Position numbers and translations under genes: made by a program | Shown here: piece after piece, positions 13,174 to 24,500 of the stretch | Numbering within the stretch: position 1 is the first letter of the stretch | Layout of the letters: every line of letters starts with the position of its first letter | Notes under the pieces: generated by a model | Seen by the model: only the letters and a program-made list of their open reading frames with translations | The model's database searches: none | What the model was told of the DNA's origin: nothing | NCBI RefSeq assembly: GCF_045679555.1 | Contig: NC_092122.1 | Location: forward strand, 10,039,602 to 10,103,601 | Source of the DNA: Salvelinus alpinus | Taxonomy: Eukaryota > Chordata > Actinopteri > Salmoniformes > Salmonidae | Length of the DNA stretch: 64,000 nucleotides | Direction: 5' to 3'

Positions 13174-13469
13174 ATGAGTGGAACATTCCAGAGGTGACGC
13201 TCCGAGCAGTCCCGTCCGACAGACAGTTGTCCCGGCTGGCATCCCGTCTCGGTTCGGAGTGGGAGTCGGTTCTCCTCGACCTGGGCCTCTCCACGGGGGC
13301 GCTCTACCGTTGCCGTGCCGACCACCCTCTGAGCTTGCACGGGCAGGTGCTAGCAGGGCTGATCCAGTGGAGGCAGCGCCAGGGGAGGAGCGCTACAGTC
13401 CACAGGCTGCTCCAGAGCCTGCAGTCCACTGACGTCCACCCCTCTACCCTGGACGAGGTGTTCCAGTGA
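13174..13469 (+). CDS. cradd: CRADD/RAIDD death domain, terminal coding exon
   Basis: CRADD (RAIDD) is a cytosolic adaptor. Its N-terminal CARD binds caspase-2 and its C-terminal death domain binds PIDD1 in the PIDDosome. This exon encodes essentially the whole death domain, and its layout matches vertebrate CRADD: SDRQLSRLASRLGSEWE, then LGLSTGALYRCRADHP, then GLIQWRQRQGRSATV, ending a few residues after the last helix at a TGA (13467-13469). A pyrimidine tract and AAAG at 13170-13173 give a good acceptor, with the exon opening at 13174 in the middle of an Asp codon. The CARD-encoding exon(s) are not visible upstream and probably lie outside the window. plxnc1 follows on the same strand, as in other vertebrates. 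Confidence 0.9.
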
Positions 13470-13954
13470 GGGGAGAGGACACACTGTATCATGGATGAAA
13501 TCCTAATTGGATGACAGCCATTAGCTCAGCCAGACCAGGGTTTCTGATAGGAAAATGTGGCGCTGGACATGTGACCGGCAGCTTTTTTTTTACCAGACAT
13601 TTGAGATCTGCCGGACCCATATGCATTGGATGCATAACCTGATTAGGGTGTCCACCCACAGTGCTCAGAATGACACACATCACGGTAATTCATATTAACA
13701 GAACATGCAAGTCGAGGATACAACAATGAAGATATGTGTCCACATTTGCTTTTCCTCAGCCAACAAGACAACTAACAGCAACATCACTAGCCTGTCAATC
13801 TACTATCCCCCATAGTAGAATAGTTAACCTATTCTATTGGTCAGGTGGTTGAGAAATAGTCTATTCCAATCTGAATCTGGGACAGTTGTGAGATGGAGCC
13901 CAAAATCATACAACCAGTAAGCTTAGGCTACATAAAAAAAAACGTTAAAAACAA

Positions 13955-13963
13955 TGAGTGACG
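13955..13963. repeat. SINE target-site duplication, left copy
   Basis: TGAGTGACG here recurs at 14450-14458, directly flanking the SINE and its A-rich tail. Confidence 0.85.
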
Positions 13964-14449
13964 GCCTCCCGGGTGGCGCAGTGGTCTAGAGCACTGCATC
14001 GCAGTGCTAGCTGCGCCACCAGAGTCTGGGTTCGCGCCCAGGCTCTGTCGCAGCCGGCCGCGACCGGGAGGTCCGTGGGGCGACGCACAATTGGCCTAGC
14101 GTCGTCCGGGTTAGGGAGGGTTTGGCCGGTAGGGATATCCTTGTCTCATCGCGCTCCAGCGACTCCTGTGGCGGGCCGGGCACAGTGCGCGCTAACCGAG
14201 TGGGGAGGGTGCTCGGTGTATCCTCCGACACATTGGTGCGGCTGGCTTCCGGGTTGGAGGCGCGCTGTGTTAAGAAGCAGTGTGGCTTGGTTGGGTTGTG
14301 CTTCGGAGGACGCATGGCTTTCGACCTTCGTCTCTCCCGAGCCCGTACGGGAGTTGTAGCGATGAGACAAGATAGTAATTACTAGCGATTGGATACCACG
14401 AAAATTGGGGAGAAAAGGGGGATAAAATTTAAAAAAAAAATAAAAAAAC
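13964..14449 (+). mobile_element. tRNA-derived SINE, full length with 9-bp target duplication
   Basis: The head contains Pol III box A-like (GTGGCGCAGTGGTCTAGAGC) and box B-like (GGGTTCGCGCCC) motifs. It is followed by a GC-rich body I recognise as a common salmonid SINE, and by an A-rich tail. The 9-bp TGAGTGACG duplications mark it as a single retrotransposition event. It lies about 490 bp downstream of the cradd stop codon, possibly within its 3' UTR. Confidence 0.85.
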
Positions 14450-14458
14450 TGAGTGACG

Positions 14459-16367
14459 CAACAGAACAGAAAGTTTAGCTTATAATGCTGGGGAACTATT
14501 ATTTCTTCACATGATAAGCTCAGCAATGCGCACAAGGCAGTAGGCTATTCATGAACATTCCTTCCATAATGCAATTAGCGGGAAAACACCGTTGTCAAAA
14601 GGGCACCACACACTTGAGCGGTTTCATGCGACGGAGATGAAAAATGTCCATTAGAAAGCGATCTAATAGGCTACTTTGAGGAAAGGTAAGACGTGCCTCA
14701 TATGTATTCAAATGAAATGCATAGCGACTCCAGCTCATTGCCAAGTGGTGTGTGTGACGCGGCAGCAGCTCAAAGGCTCTATATGCTGTACGGGTGTGAT
14801 AAATAAGATGCATAACAAATATACTGTAGCCTACACATTTTGCCAACATAATTCCACTAAATTATGCAAAATAACCTAGAGAACGATAAATATGACCAGT
14901 CAAATGTATTTCCATCAATGAAGAGGCTAAAAAGCATTATTTTCGCAATGATTTTTTCTTATTTTCCAGGACAATTGACCAGGGATATATTATTTCAGCT
15001 TTTCAACAACAACAAAAATGTATAGGCCAATAGCCAGCTATTACCGGCTAACAGAAACACTGAGCGAGATGTGTCATTGGCCTGGCCCTGTGTGTGTGTT
15101 GTAATAGGGACATGTACGATTAATAAAGTTAATATTCAGTTTAGAGTAATTAACACAATGCTTAGCGTAATTATGTTTTTACCTTTTCTGTAATACACAT
15201 GATTTCCAGTGTTTTATTTTGGGGGAAACTCTTTTGTGTACTGTTTGATTGTCACTAGACTTGATACGAGAATAATCCGTAACGTTCAGTATCTCTTGAT
15301 AGTGACTGATGCCAGACTGGAGGTACAAGGACAGAGGACACTGATTTGTTATTGTAAGATTAGAATAAGCCGATTTTGAAACCATGCAGGCCTACACACA
15401 CTCCTAAAGACACGCCTTTTCTCAGTCACTCAGACCCTGAAAAGTAAACAAACACGATGGCGTTGCGACATTCACTCTGTGGAAAACAAATCCACTGATA
15501 GTATTTTAGTATATAGTATTGCATAACGTCTGGTCTTATTTTCGCAACATATTGTTGTAACATTACGTCACAATGAATCAGGGACATTAATGGACCGCAA
15601 CAACAGCCACTGCTGCAGTCAGTTTTTATCAAATGGAAATGCCTCAACAAGGTCAAGGCTGCATGCCCAACAAGCACTCTCCAGGATTTTTTCCCACGTG
15701 GAGCTGGAATTAAAGGAGTTTGTACATTAACTATATCCTTGTACTTTTTGCGTATGATTTGCCTTGAAAAAGCATCCTATATTTGTCTGCCTTTTTTTAA
15801 GATGTAACTGGAATGGGATTTGTTTTCCTCTTCAAATGGCATGCTATGATTGTACATTTCTCTGTGATTACTTCCTTTTTTATGTAGTGCTTTATTGGTC
15901 TTGATGTCATGTTGCCATTTGTTAATGTAGGGCCATTTCACAAGATGTTTCATTTGCAAATGTTTAGTTGTAAAAACAAAGACCATACTGTTTCATCTGC
16001 ATGTGTCTTGCTGTTCATGACCGCAAGGTTAATGCCAAACAAATTCTCTTAACTACTCTTAAGTAAATGTGGGAACATTTTTTTAAAGCACCCGTTCTTC
16101 TCTGACTTGCACGACGTGGGAGTTCTGTCTGCGCCTCGGCCAATGCTAGTATAATTCTTAATAGGATCATTTATGATAGGCTTAAGGTAATTCATAGCAC
16201 AGTCAGATACACAAATTAATGTCTGTTACATTTAAAACATTTTGTGAATGAAAAGCCACAGGGTTCCTGGGAAAGCTTTGAAGTACAACTCAAGTGACGT
16301 CTTGGACTAGGGGACTCGCATACGTACACTTACACACCTCGCTGCAGGGAGTTTTCACATCTGTTTT
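14459..16367. other. cradd 3' flank, no gene recognised
   Basis: AT-rich unique-looking DNA. Blocks at 15072-15357 and about 15524-15643 are diverged copies of 10616-10870 and about 13000-13072 on the other side of the cradd exon. Nothing else could be supported. Confidence 0.5.
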
Positions 16368-16440
16368 TGTGCTAGCCTAGTTTCCCTGGCTCTGTGTTTC
16401 TGGCCCAGAAACACACAGCCAGGGAAACTAGGCTAGCACA
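16368..16440. repeat. Near-perfect 73-bp palindrome (long hairpin)
   Basis: The left arm starts TGTGCTAGCCTAGTTTCCC and the right arm ends GGGAAACTAGGCTAGCACA. About 36 bases per arm pair with one or two mismatches and essentially no loop. Confidence 0.95.
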
Positions 16441-17906
16441 GGTAGGCAGCAATCAAATCAATCAAACTTGATGTACTCTGGGGTTGTTTTTTTTACAAAA
16501 CACTAGTCACTGAGCAAGGCTCAAGGGGGAGAGGAAAGACTACCTACCTCTGTATTTGTATTTATTAGGCACCAGACTGAAAGTGGGAGGGACTACCTCC
16601 CCTGAACTTGTCCATTAATAAACACTTGTTTTTGGCTGTGCCATAATGACTACGACCCAGTTGTGTGGCAGTCCTCTTGAGATATCTACATCCAACCCCC
16701 ATCTTTTTCACCCTCCCTTTCTTTCACAGTCTCCGCTATCTGCTGGTCTGGTTGGCGAGTGGTGGCTGTGGAGGCGAAGGTCAGACACCCCACACAGCCT
16801 TTGTCCGCCGACACATCACGACCACAGAGGATCACAGGCCATGAACCACGTGGCCTGAGCGTAAATCCATCTCCTGGTTGGTTGAGACAAAGCCACGGTG
16901 ACCTCTGACCTATCCAAGGGCATTCTAGGCCAGGGATCAACTGTGTCTACTACATTCCCGGATGCTCTTAGGAACGCTGCACGCTGACATCACTCCAGCC
17001 AAGCATTTTGCCTTACATTTGTGTCAGTGCAGACGGAACAGGAGGGATGTTGGGTAACTCTGTGGGGGAGTTGTTAGATGGGAGTGTTGAATAATGGAAG
17101 ACGTTTTAGCTGCTGTTGTCACAACACAGCACAAGCAGGTTACTACAATTTAGTCTTTAGTGACTTTGTGAAGAGGGTTGTGGCCCATACAGTATGTGAA
17201 CGGTATTGTAAAAAAAAATGTGCTCACCCCCCCTCATAAAATGTACTCTAACGTAATACCACCATAAATAAGAATTGTAGGAATCCTGAGTTTCAAATTG
17301 TAAATATTGACTACCATTTCAAAAAAAAAAATTGTGGATGAGACAGTTGATGCCACACAGGACTAACAGGACAGAAGGTTGAGGGTTCGCCGATCACCAC
17401 GGACTAGCTCACCCTTCCTGCCTGTATCGTTACATTACGATCAGGGCCAGCTGCAGACAACGATCAGCTATATTTATATAATGAATACAACATTTCCACC
17501 AACAGGTTTCTGTGCCAATGCACCACACAACCAATAAGCAACGCATAACTGCATACCAATTACCGACTTTGAACGCTCATTATGTTTTGCGTTTTCAACA
17601 TCACAATCAAGTATGACGTACTCGATTGTGGGATTGACAATCTTGACAAACAGAAAATGTATCCACACTCAGTATTGAAGGCTTGGTTTGACAGTCTCCG
17701 AATGTCATTAAACTGTTTGGTGTTTTGTAACAGATTAATCGAATGGCCGTTGCGCAGTTTGGATGCTGGAGTTCTTTTTGAGGGGAGTGGATGAACGTGA
17801 GCAGGTAGCCTACATGAGACTTTTGAAGTAGCCTAATCAGATTAAAATATGTTTACTAGTTGTGTTAATGCCACAAAAAAGTAATACATTTTCAAAGTTA
17901 AATGAC
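16441..17906. other. Intergenic, no gene recognised
   Basis: Only short open frames without family signatures, plus A-runs near 17210 and 17322. No repeat family was recognised. Confidence 0.5.
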
Positions 17907-18184
17907 AAACTCAGCAAAAAAAAGAAACGTCCCTTTTCCAGGACCCTGTCTTTCAAAGATAATTCATAAAAATCCAAATAACTTCACAGATCTTCATTGT
18001 AAACAGTTTAAACACTGTTTCCCATGCTTGTTCAATGAACCATAAACAATGAATGTACATGCACCTGTGGAACGGTCATTAAGACACTAACAGCTTACAG
18101 ATGGTAGGCAATTAACGCCACAGTTATGAACATTTAGGACTCTAAGAGGGCATTCTACTGACTCTGAAAAACACCAAAAGAAAG

Positions 18185-19100
18185 ATGCCCAGGGTCCCTG
18201 CTCATCTGCGTGAACGTGCCTTAGGCATGCTGCAAGGAGGCATGAGGACTGCAGATGTGGCCAGGGCAATAAATTGCAATGTCCGTACTGTGAGATGCCT
18301 AAGACAGCGCTATAGGGAGACAGGACGGAGAGCTGATCATCCTCGCAGTGGCAGACCACGTGTAACAACACCTGCACAAGATTGGTACATCCAAACATTA
18401 CACCTGTGGGACAGGTACAGGATGGCAACAACAACTGCCCGAGTTACACCAGGAACGCACAATCCGTCCATCAGTGCTTAGACTGTCCGCAATAGGCTGA
18501 GAGAGGCTGGACTGAGGGCTTGTAGTCCTGTTGTAAGGCAGGTCCTCACCAGACATCACCGGCAACAATGTCGCCTATGGGCACAAACCCACCGTTGCTG
18601 GACCAGACAGGACTGGCAAAAAGTGCTCTTCTCTGACAAGTCGCGTTTATCGTCGAAGGAATGAGCGTTACACCGAGGCCTGTTCTCTGGAGCGGGACCG
18701 ATTTGGAGCTGAAGGGTCCGTCATGGTCTGGGGCGGTGTGTCACAGCATCATCGGACTGAGCTTGTTGTCATTGCAGGCATTCTCAACTCTGTGCGTTAC
18801 AGGGAAGACGTCCTCCTCCCTCATGTGGTACCCTTCCTGCAGGCTCATCCTGACATGACCCTCCAGCATGACAATGCCACCAGCCATACTGCTCGTTCTG
18901 TGTGTGATTTCCTGAAAGACAGGAATGTCAGTGTTCTGCCATGGCCAGCGAAGATCCCGGATCTCAATCCCATTGAGCACATCTGGGACCTGTTGGATCG
19001 GAGGGTGAGGGCTAGGGCTATTCTCCCCCAGAAATGTCCGGGAACTTGCAGGTGCCTTGGTGGAAGAGTGGGGTAACATCTCACAGCAAGAACTGGCAAA
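18185..19100 (+). pseudogene. Tc1 transposase pseudogene
   Basis: Frame 18185-18481 gives the N-terminal paired-like helix-turn-helix region (MPRVPAHLRERALGML, then RYRETGRRADHPRSGRPRVT). A stop follows, then SDKSRL around 18640, a frameshift, and from about 18720 the DDE core: VMVWGGVS, LQHDNATSHTARSV and the glutamate motif LNPIEHIWDLL. Several stops and shifts make it inactive. Tc1 transposases bind the terminal repeats and cut and paste at TA. Confidence 0.88.
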
Positions 19101-19192
19101 TCTGGTGCAGTCCATAAGGAGGATATGCACTGCAGTACTTAATGCAGCTGGTGGCCACACCAGATACTGACTGTTACTTTTGATTTTGACAA

Positions 19193-19214
19193 CCCCCCCC
19201 CCCCCCCCCCCCCC
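19193..19214. repeat. Homopolymer run of 22 C
   Basis: An uninterrupted C tract near the right end of the Tc1 element; on the other strand it is a G22 run. Confidence 0.95.
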
Positions 19215-19824
19215 TTTTTCAGGGACACCATTTCTGTTAGTCACATATGTGTGGAACTTGTTCAGTTTATATCTCAGTTGTTGAATCTTGTTATGTTCAC
19301 ACAAATATTTACACATGTTAAGTTTGCTGAAAATAAACGCAGTTGACAGTGAGAGGACGTTTCTTTTTTTGCTGAGTTTATTTAGGCTATATTGAACATT
19401 AGGTCGAGGAATAGCCGCTCTGATCGGAAAGGAGGCAGAACGCTTGTTAAGCTTTCCTGAAAGCTGTGCCTGCTGGGAGCGTAGGGCCCCACATAGGCCT
19501 ATGCTAGGACGACTTGGGAGAATGATGATCGGCAGCAGACAACACATCATTATCAGAAGCAGAAATACTACTGTGCCTTAATATAATATGTTGAGAGTAA
19601 ATCCACAACTGATCCAAATGGAATGAAAGGACTTTTGCACCATAATTCAAATCAATCAAACCACATTTTATTTGTTGCATGCTCTGTAAACAACATGTGT
19701 GGACTAAAAATTAAATGTTACATCCAACAATGCAGGGAGAATGGAAATAGAGAAATAATAGAAAAGTAAAACCCTTAATAAGAAAAGATACACAATGAGT
19801 GACGATAACTTGGCTATATAAAAG

Positions 19825-19984
19825 GGGTATATTTTAGTGATTTAGCAGATGCACTTATCCAGAACAATTTACAGTAGTGAGTGGATACATTCTTTTTTTT
19901 CATACTGGTCCCCCGTGGGATTCGAACCCACAACCCTGGCGTTGCTAGCGCCATACTCTACCAACTGAGTCACACGGGTACCAG
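19825..19984 (-). mobile_element. SINE: tRNA-Ala-like head joined to an L2-type tail
   Basis: On the - strand, 19984 to 19905 folds like a tRNA with box A (TGACTCAGTTGGTAGAG), box B (GGTTCGAATCC) and a 5-bp anticodon stem around CTAGCAA (AGC, Ala-like). It is followed at about 19870-19825 by a tail with CTGGATAAG...CTGCTAAAT. That tail is shared by L2-type LINEs and by HAmo-type SINEs. It is therefore a SINE rather than a functional tRNA gene. Confidence 0.65.
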
Positions 19985-20161
19985 TACCAAATTGATGTGC
20001 AGGGGTATGAGGTAATTGAGGTAGATATGTACACATTACTAGGAATAAAGTGACCAATAGTGAACAGTAGCAGCAGCATATGTGATGAGTCAAAGTTTGT
20101 GCAAAAGGGGTCAATGCAGATAGTCCAGGTAGCTATTTGATGAACTATTTAACTAACTATA

Positions 20162-20825
20162 CTGAACAAAAAGAAACACAACAATTTCAAAGATTTTGCT
20201 GAGTTACAGTTCATGTAAGGAAATCAGTCAATTATAAATTAAGCCCTAATCTATGGATTTCCCATGACTGGGCAGGGGCGCAGACAAGGGGGTGGCCTGG
20301 GAGGGCATAGGCCCACCCACTGGGGGAGCCAGGCCCAGCCAATCGGAATGAGTTTTTCCCCTCAAAAGGGCTTTATTGCAGACAAAAATACTCCTCAGCT
20401 CCCCATCTTGACGATCCCGCAGATGTGGATACACGTGGTTAGTAGTTGTGAGGCCGGTTGGACGTATTGCCAAATTCTCTAAAACGACGTTGGAGGCAGT
20501 TTATGGTAGAGAAATTAATATTAAATTCTCAGGTAACAGCTTTGGTGGACATTCCTGCAGTCAGCAGGCCAATTGCACGCTCCCTAAAAACTTGAGACAT
20601 TTGTGGCATTGCTGTTTAATCAGCTTCTTGAAATGCTACACCTGTCAGGTGGATGGATTATCTTGACAAATGATAAAATGCTCACTAACAGGGATGTAAA
20701 CAAATTAGTTCACAACATTTGTGAGAAATAAGCTTTGTGCGTATGGAACATTTCTGGGATTGTTTATTTCAGCTCATGAATCATGGGACCAAAACTTTAC
20801 ATGTTGTGTTTATATTTTTGTTCAG
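20162..20825. mobile_element. Non-autonomous Tc1-type DNA transposon, ends CTGAACAAAAA / TTTTTGTTCAG
   Basis: Inverted ends with TA on both sides (20160-20161 and 20826-20827) enclose 664 bp without a transposase frame. It splits the LINE text 'aactatttaactaacta' from 'tttagcaatcttggggg', so it is the younger element. Confidence 0.75.
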
Positions 20826-20945
20826 TATATTTAGCAATCTTGGGGGTAAAAGCTGTTCAGGCCAGGGCCATGTTGGTTCCAGACTTGGTGCATCGCTACA
20901 GCTTTCCATGCGGTAGCAGAGAGAACTGTATGACAAATGTCATTT

Positions 20946-21184
20946 TTACTGCAGTTTACAGCCTAGAGTAGAAATTTACTCAACTGTACTCACTTGAAAA
21001 CAATAATGCAATTTATTCATTGGATTGTGGTGTTGTAGGGTAGTCTAGGTAGGATCATGTTATGGTCCCTAAACAAGATCAATAGGGGAGCTTTTTGAGC
21101 TGTGTTTCTTCCCTGTTCTTTCATGCGCAATGAAGCACATGGCCTCCACTGCCTATCAGCTATTCTTCTATCTTGTGTATTTAT
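20946..21184. other. Short unique stretch between LINE fragments
   Basis: No gene or repeat recognised. Confidence 0.4.
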
Positions 21185-21565
21185 ATTTTATTTTTATTTA
21201 TTTTTATTTCACCTTTATTTAACCAGGTAGGCTAGTTGAGAACAAGTTCTCATTTGCAACTGCGACCTGGCCAAGATAAAGCATAGCAGTGTGAACAGAC
21301 AACACAGAGTTACACATGGAGTAAACAATAAACAAGTCAATAACATGGTAGAAAAAAAAGAGAATCTATATACAATGTGTGCAAAAGGCATGAGGTAGGC
21401 AATAAATTGAATAATTACAATTTAGCAGATTAACACTGGAGTGATAAATCATCAGATGATCATGTGCAAGAAGAGATACTGGTGTGCAAAAGAGCAGAAA
21501 AGTAAATAAATAAAAGCAGTATGGGGGGTGAGGTAGGTAAATAGGGTGGGTAGTTTACAGATGGA

Positions 21566-24500
21566 CTATGTACAGCTGCAGCGATCGGTTAGCTGCTCGG
21601 ATAGCAGATTTTTAAAGTTGTTGAGGGAGATAAAAGTCTCCAACTTCAGAGATTTTTGCAATTCGTTCCAGTCGCAGGCAGCAGAGAACTGGAAGGAAAG
21701 GCGTCCAAATGAGGTTTTGGCTTTAGGGATGATCAGTGAGATACACCTGCTGGAGCGCGTGCTGCGGGTGGGTGTAGCCATCGTGACCAGTGAACTGAGA
21801 TAAGGCGGCACTTTACCTAGCATAGCCTTGTAGATGACCTGGAGCCAGTGGGTCTGACGACGAACATGTAGCGAGGGCCAGCCGACTAGGGCATACAGGT
21901 CGCAGTGGTGGGTCGTATAAGGTGCTTTAGTAACAAAACGAATGGCACTGTGATAAACTGCATCCAGTTTGCTGAGTAGAGTATTGGAAGCTATTTTGTA
22001 GATGACATCGCCGAAGTCGAGGATCGGTAGGATAGTCAGTTTTACTAGGGTAAGTTTGGCGGCGTGAGTGAAGGAGGCTTTGTTGCGGAATAGAAAGCCG
22101 ATTCTTGATTTGATTTTGGATTGGAGATGTTTGATATGAGTCTGGAAGGAGAGTTTGCAGTCTAGCCAGACACCTAGGTACTTATAGATGTCCACATATT
22201 CTAGGTCGGAACCGTCCAGGGTGGTGATGCTAGTCGGGCGTGCGGGTGCAGGCAGCGAACGGTTGAAAAGCATGCATTTGGTTTTACTAGCGTTTAAGAG
22301 CAGTTGGAGGCCACGGAAGGAGTGTTGTATGGCATTGAAGCTCGTTTGGAGGTTAGATAGCACAGTGTCCAAGGAAGGGCCGGAAGTATATAGAATGGTG
22401 TCGTCTGCGTAGAGGTGGATCAGGGAATCGCCCGCAGCAAGAGCAACATCATTGATGTATACAGAGAAAAGAGTCGGCCCGAGAATTGAACCCTGTGGTA
22501 CCCCCATAGAGACTGCCAGAGGACCGGACAACATGCCCTCCGATTTGACACACTGAACTCTGTCTGCAAAGTAGTTGGTGAACCAGGCAAGGCAGTCATT
22601 AGAAAAACCGAGGCTACTGAGTCTGCCGATAAGAATATGGTGATTGACAGAGTCGAAAGCCTTGGCCAGGTCGATGAAGACGGCTGCACAGTAATGTCTT
22701 TTATCGATGGCGGTTATGATATCGTTTAGTACCTTGAGCGTGGCTGAGGTGCACCCGTGACCGGCTCGGAAACCGGATTGCACAGCGGAGAAGGTACGGT
22801 GGGATTCGAGATGGTCAGTGATCTGTTTGTTGACTTGGCTTTCGAAGACCTTAGATAGGCAGGGCAGGATGGATATAGGTCTGTAACAGTTTGGGTCCAG
22901 GGTGTCTCCCCCTTTGAAGAGGGGGATGACCGCGGCAGCTTTCCAATCCTTGGGGATCTCAGATGATACGAAGGAGAGGTTGAACAGGCTGGTAATAGGG
23001 GGTGCGACAATGGCGGCGGACAGTTTCAGAAATAGGGGGTCCAGATTGTCAAGCCCAGCTGATTTGTATGGGTCCAGGTTTTCCAGCTCTTTCAGAACAT
23101 CTGCTATCTGGATATGGGTAAAGGAGAAGCTGGGGAGGCTTGGGCGAGTAGCAGCGGGGGGGGCGGGGCTGTTGGCCAAGGTTGGAGTCGCCAGGAGGAA
23201 GGCATGGCCAGCCATTGAGAAATGTTTGTTGAAGTTTTCGATTATCACGGACTTATCAGTGGTGACCGTGTTACCTAGCCTCAGTGCAGTGGGCAGCTGG
23301 GAGGAGGTGCTCTTGTTTTCCATGGACTTTACAGTATCCCAGAACTTTTTGGAGTTAGAGCTACAGGATGCAAATTTCTGCTTGAAAAAGCTGGCCTTTG
23401 CTTTCCTGACTGACTGCGTGTATTGGTTCCTGACTTCCCTGAACAGTTGCATATCGCGGGGGCTCTTCGATGCTATTGCAGTTCGCCACAGGATGTTTTT
23501 GTGCTGGTCGAGGGCAGTCAGGTCTGGAGTGAACCAAGGGCTATATCTGTTCTTGGTTCTGCATTTTTTGAACGGAGCATGCTTGTCTAATATGGTGAGG
23601 AAGTAACTTTTAAAGAATGACCAGGCATCCTCAACTGACGGGATGAGGTCAATATCCTTCCAGGGTACCCGGGCCAGGTCGATTAGAAAGGCCTGCTCGC
23701 AGAAGTGTTTTAGGGAGCGTTTGACAGTGATGAGGGGTGGTCGTTTGACCGCGGACCCGTGGCGGATACAGGCAATGAGGCAGTGATCGCTGAGATCTTG
23801 ATTGAAGACAGCAGAGGTGTATTTGGAGGGCAGGTTGGTCAGGATAATGTCTATTAGGGTGCCCATGTTTACAGATTTAGGGTTGTACCTGGTGGGTTCC
23901 TTGATGATTTGTGTGAGATTGAGGGCATCAAGCTTGGATTGTAGGACTGCCGGGGTGTTAAGCATATCCCAGTTTAGGTCACCTAACAGAACAAACTCTG
24001 AAGCTAGATGGGGAGCGATCAATTCACAGATGGTGTCCAGGGCACAGCTGGGAGCTGAGGGGGGTCGGTAGCAGGCGGCAACAGTGAGAGACTTATTTCT
24101 GGAGAGATTAATTTTTAAAATTAGAAGTTCGAACTGTTTGGGCATAGACCTGGAAAGTATGACAGAACTTTGCAGGCTATCTCTGCAGTAGATTGCAACT
24201 CCTCCCCCTTTGGCAGTTCTATCTTGACGGAAAGTGTTATAGTTGGGTATGGAAATCCCAGAATTTTTGGTGGCCTTCCTAAGCCAGGATTCGGACACGG
24301 CAAGGACATCAGGGTTGGCAGAGTGTGCTAAAGCGGTGAGTAAGGCAAACTTAGGGAGGAGGCTTCTGATGTTGACATGCATGAGGCCAAGGCTTTTTCG
24401 ATCACAGAAGTCAACAAATGAGGGTGACTGGGGACATGCAGGGCCTGGGTTTACCTCCACATCACCCGAGGAACAGAGGAGTAGTAGGATGAGGGTGCGG

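Larger units (their letters stand above)
17907..19379 (+). mobile_element. Tc1-like DNA transposon, ends AAACTCAGC...GCTGAGTTT
   Basis: Terminal inverted repeats (AAACTCAGCAAAAAAA at the left; the complement at 19363-19379) enclose about 1.47 kb with a decayed transposase on the + strand. The size and ends fit the Tc1 family of salmonids. A TA follows-in-place at the right end, but the left TA has mutated. Confidence 0.9.
19640..20945 (-). mobile_element. L2-type LINE 3' fragment, split by a SINE and a DNA transposon
   Basis: The left end 'caaatcaatcaaaccacatttta' is a degenerate reverse complement of the TTTGATTTGA tail. The blocks at about 19985-20157 ('gaggtaattgaggtagatatgtacac') and 20828-20945 ('gttggttccagacttggtgcatcg') are a familiar salmonid L2 3' region in reverse orientation. 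Two younger insertions separate the blocks. Confidence 0.7.

Noticed and set aside
13958-14535. Several overlapping 80-130-codon open frames in a GC-rich patch
   Set aside because: All fall inside the SINE with its target duplication.
19905-19984. tRNA-Ala gene on the - strand
   Set aside because: The cloverleaf-like part is followed by an L2-type SINE tail and has an over-long acceptor stem; it is better read as a SINE head.
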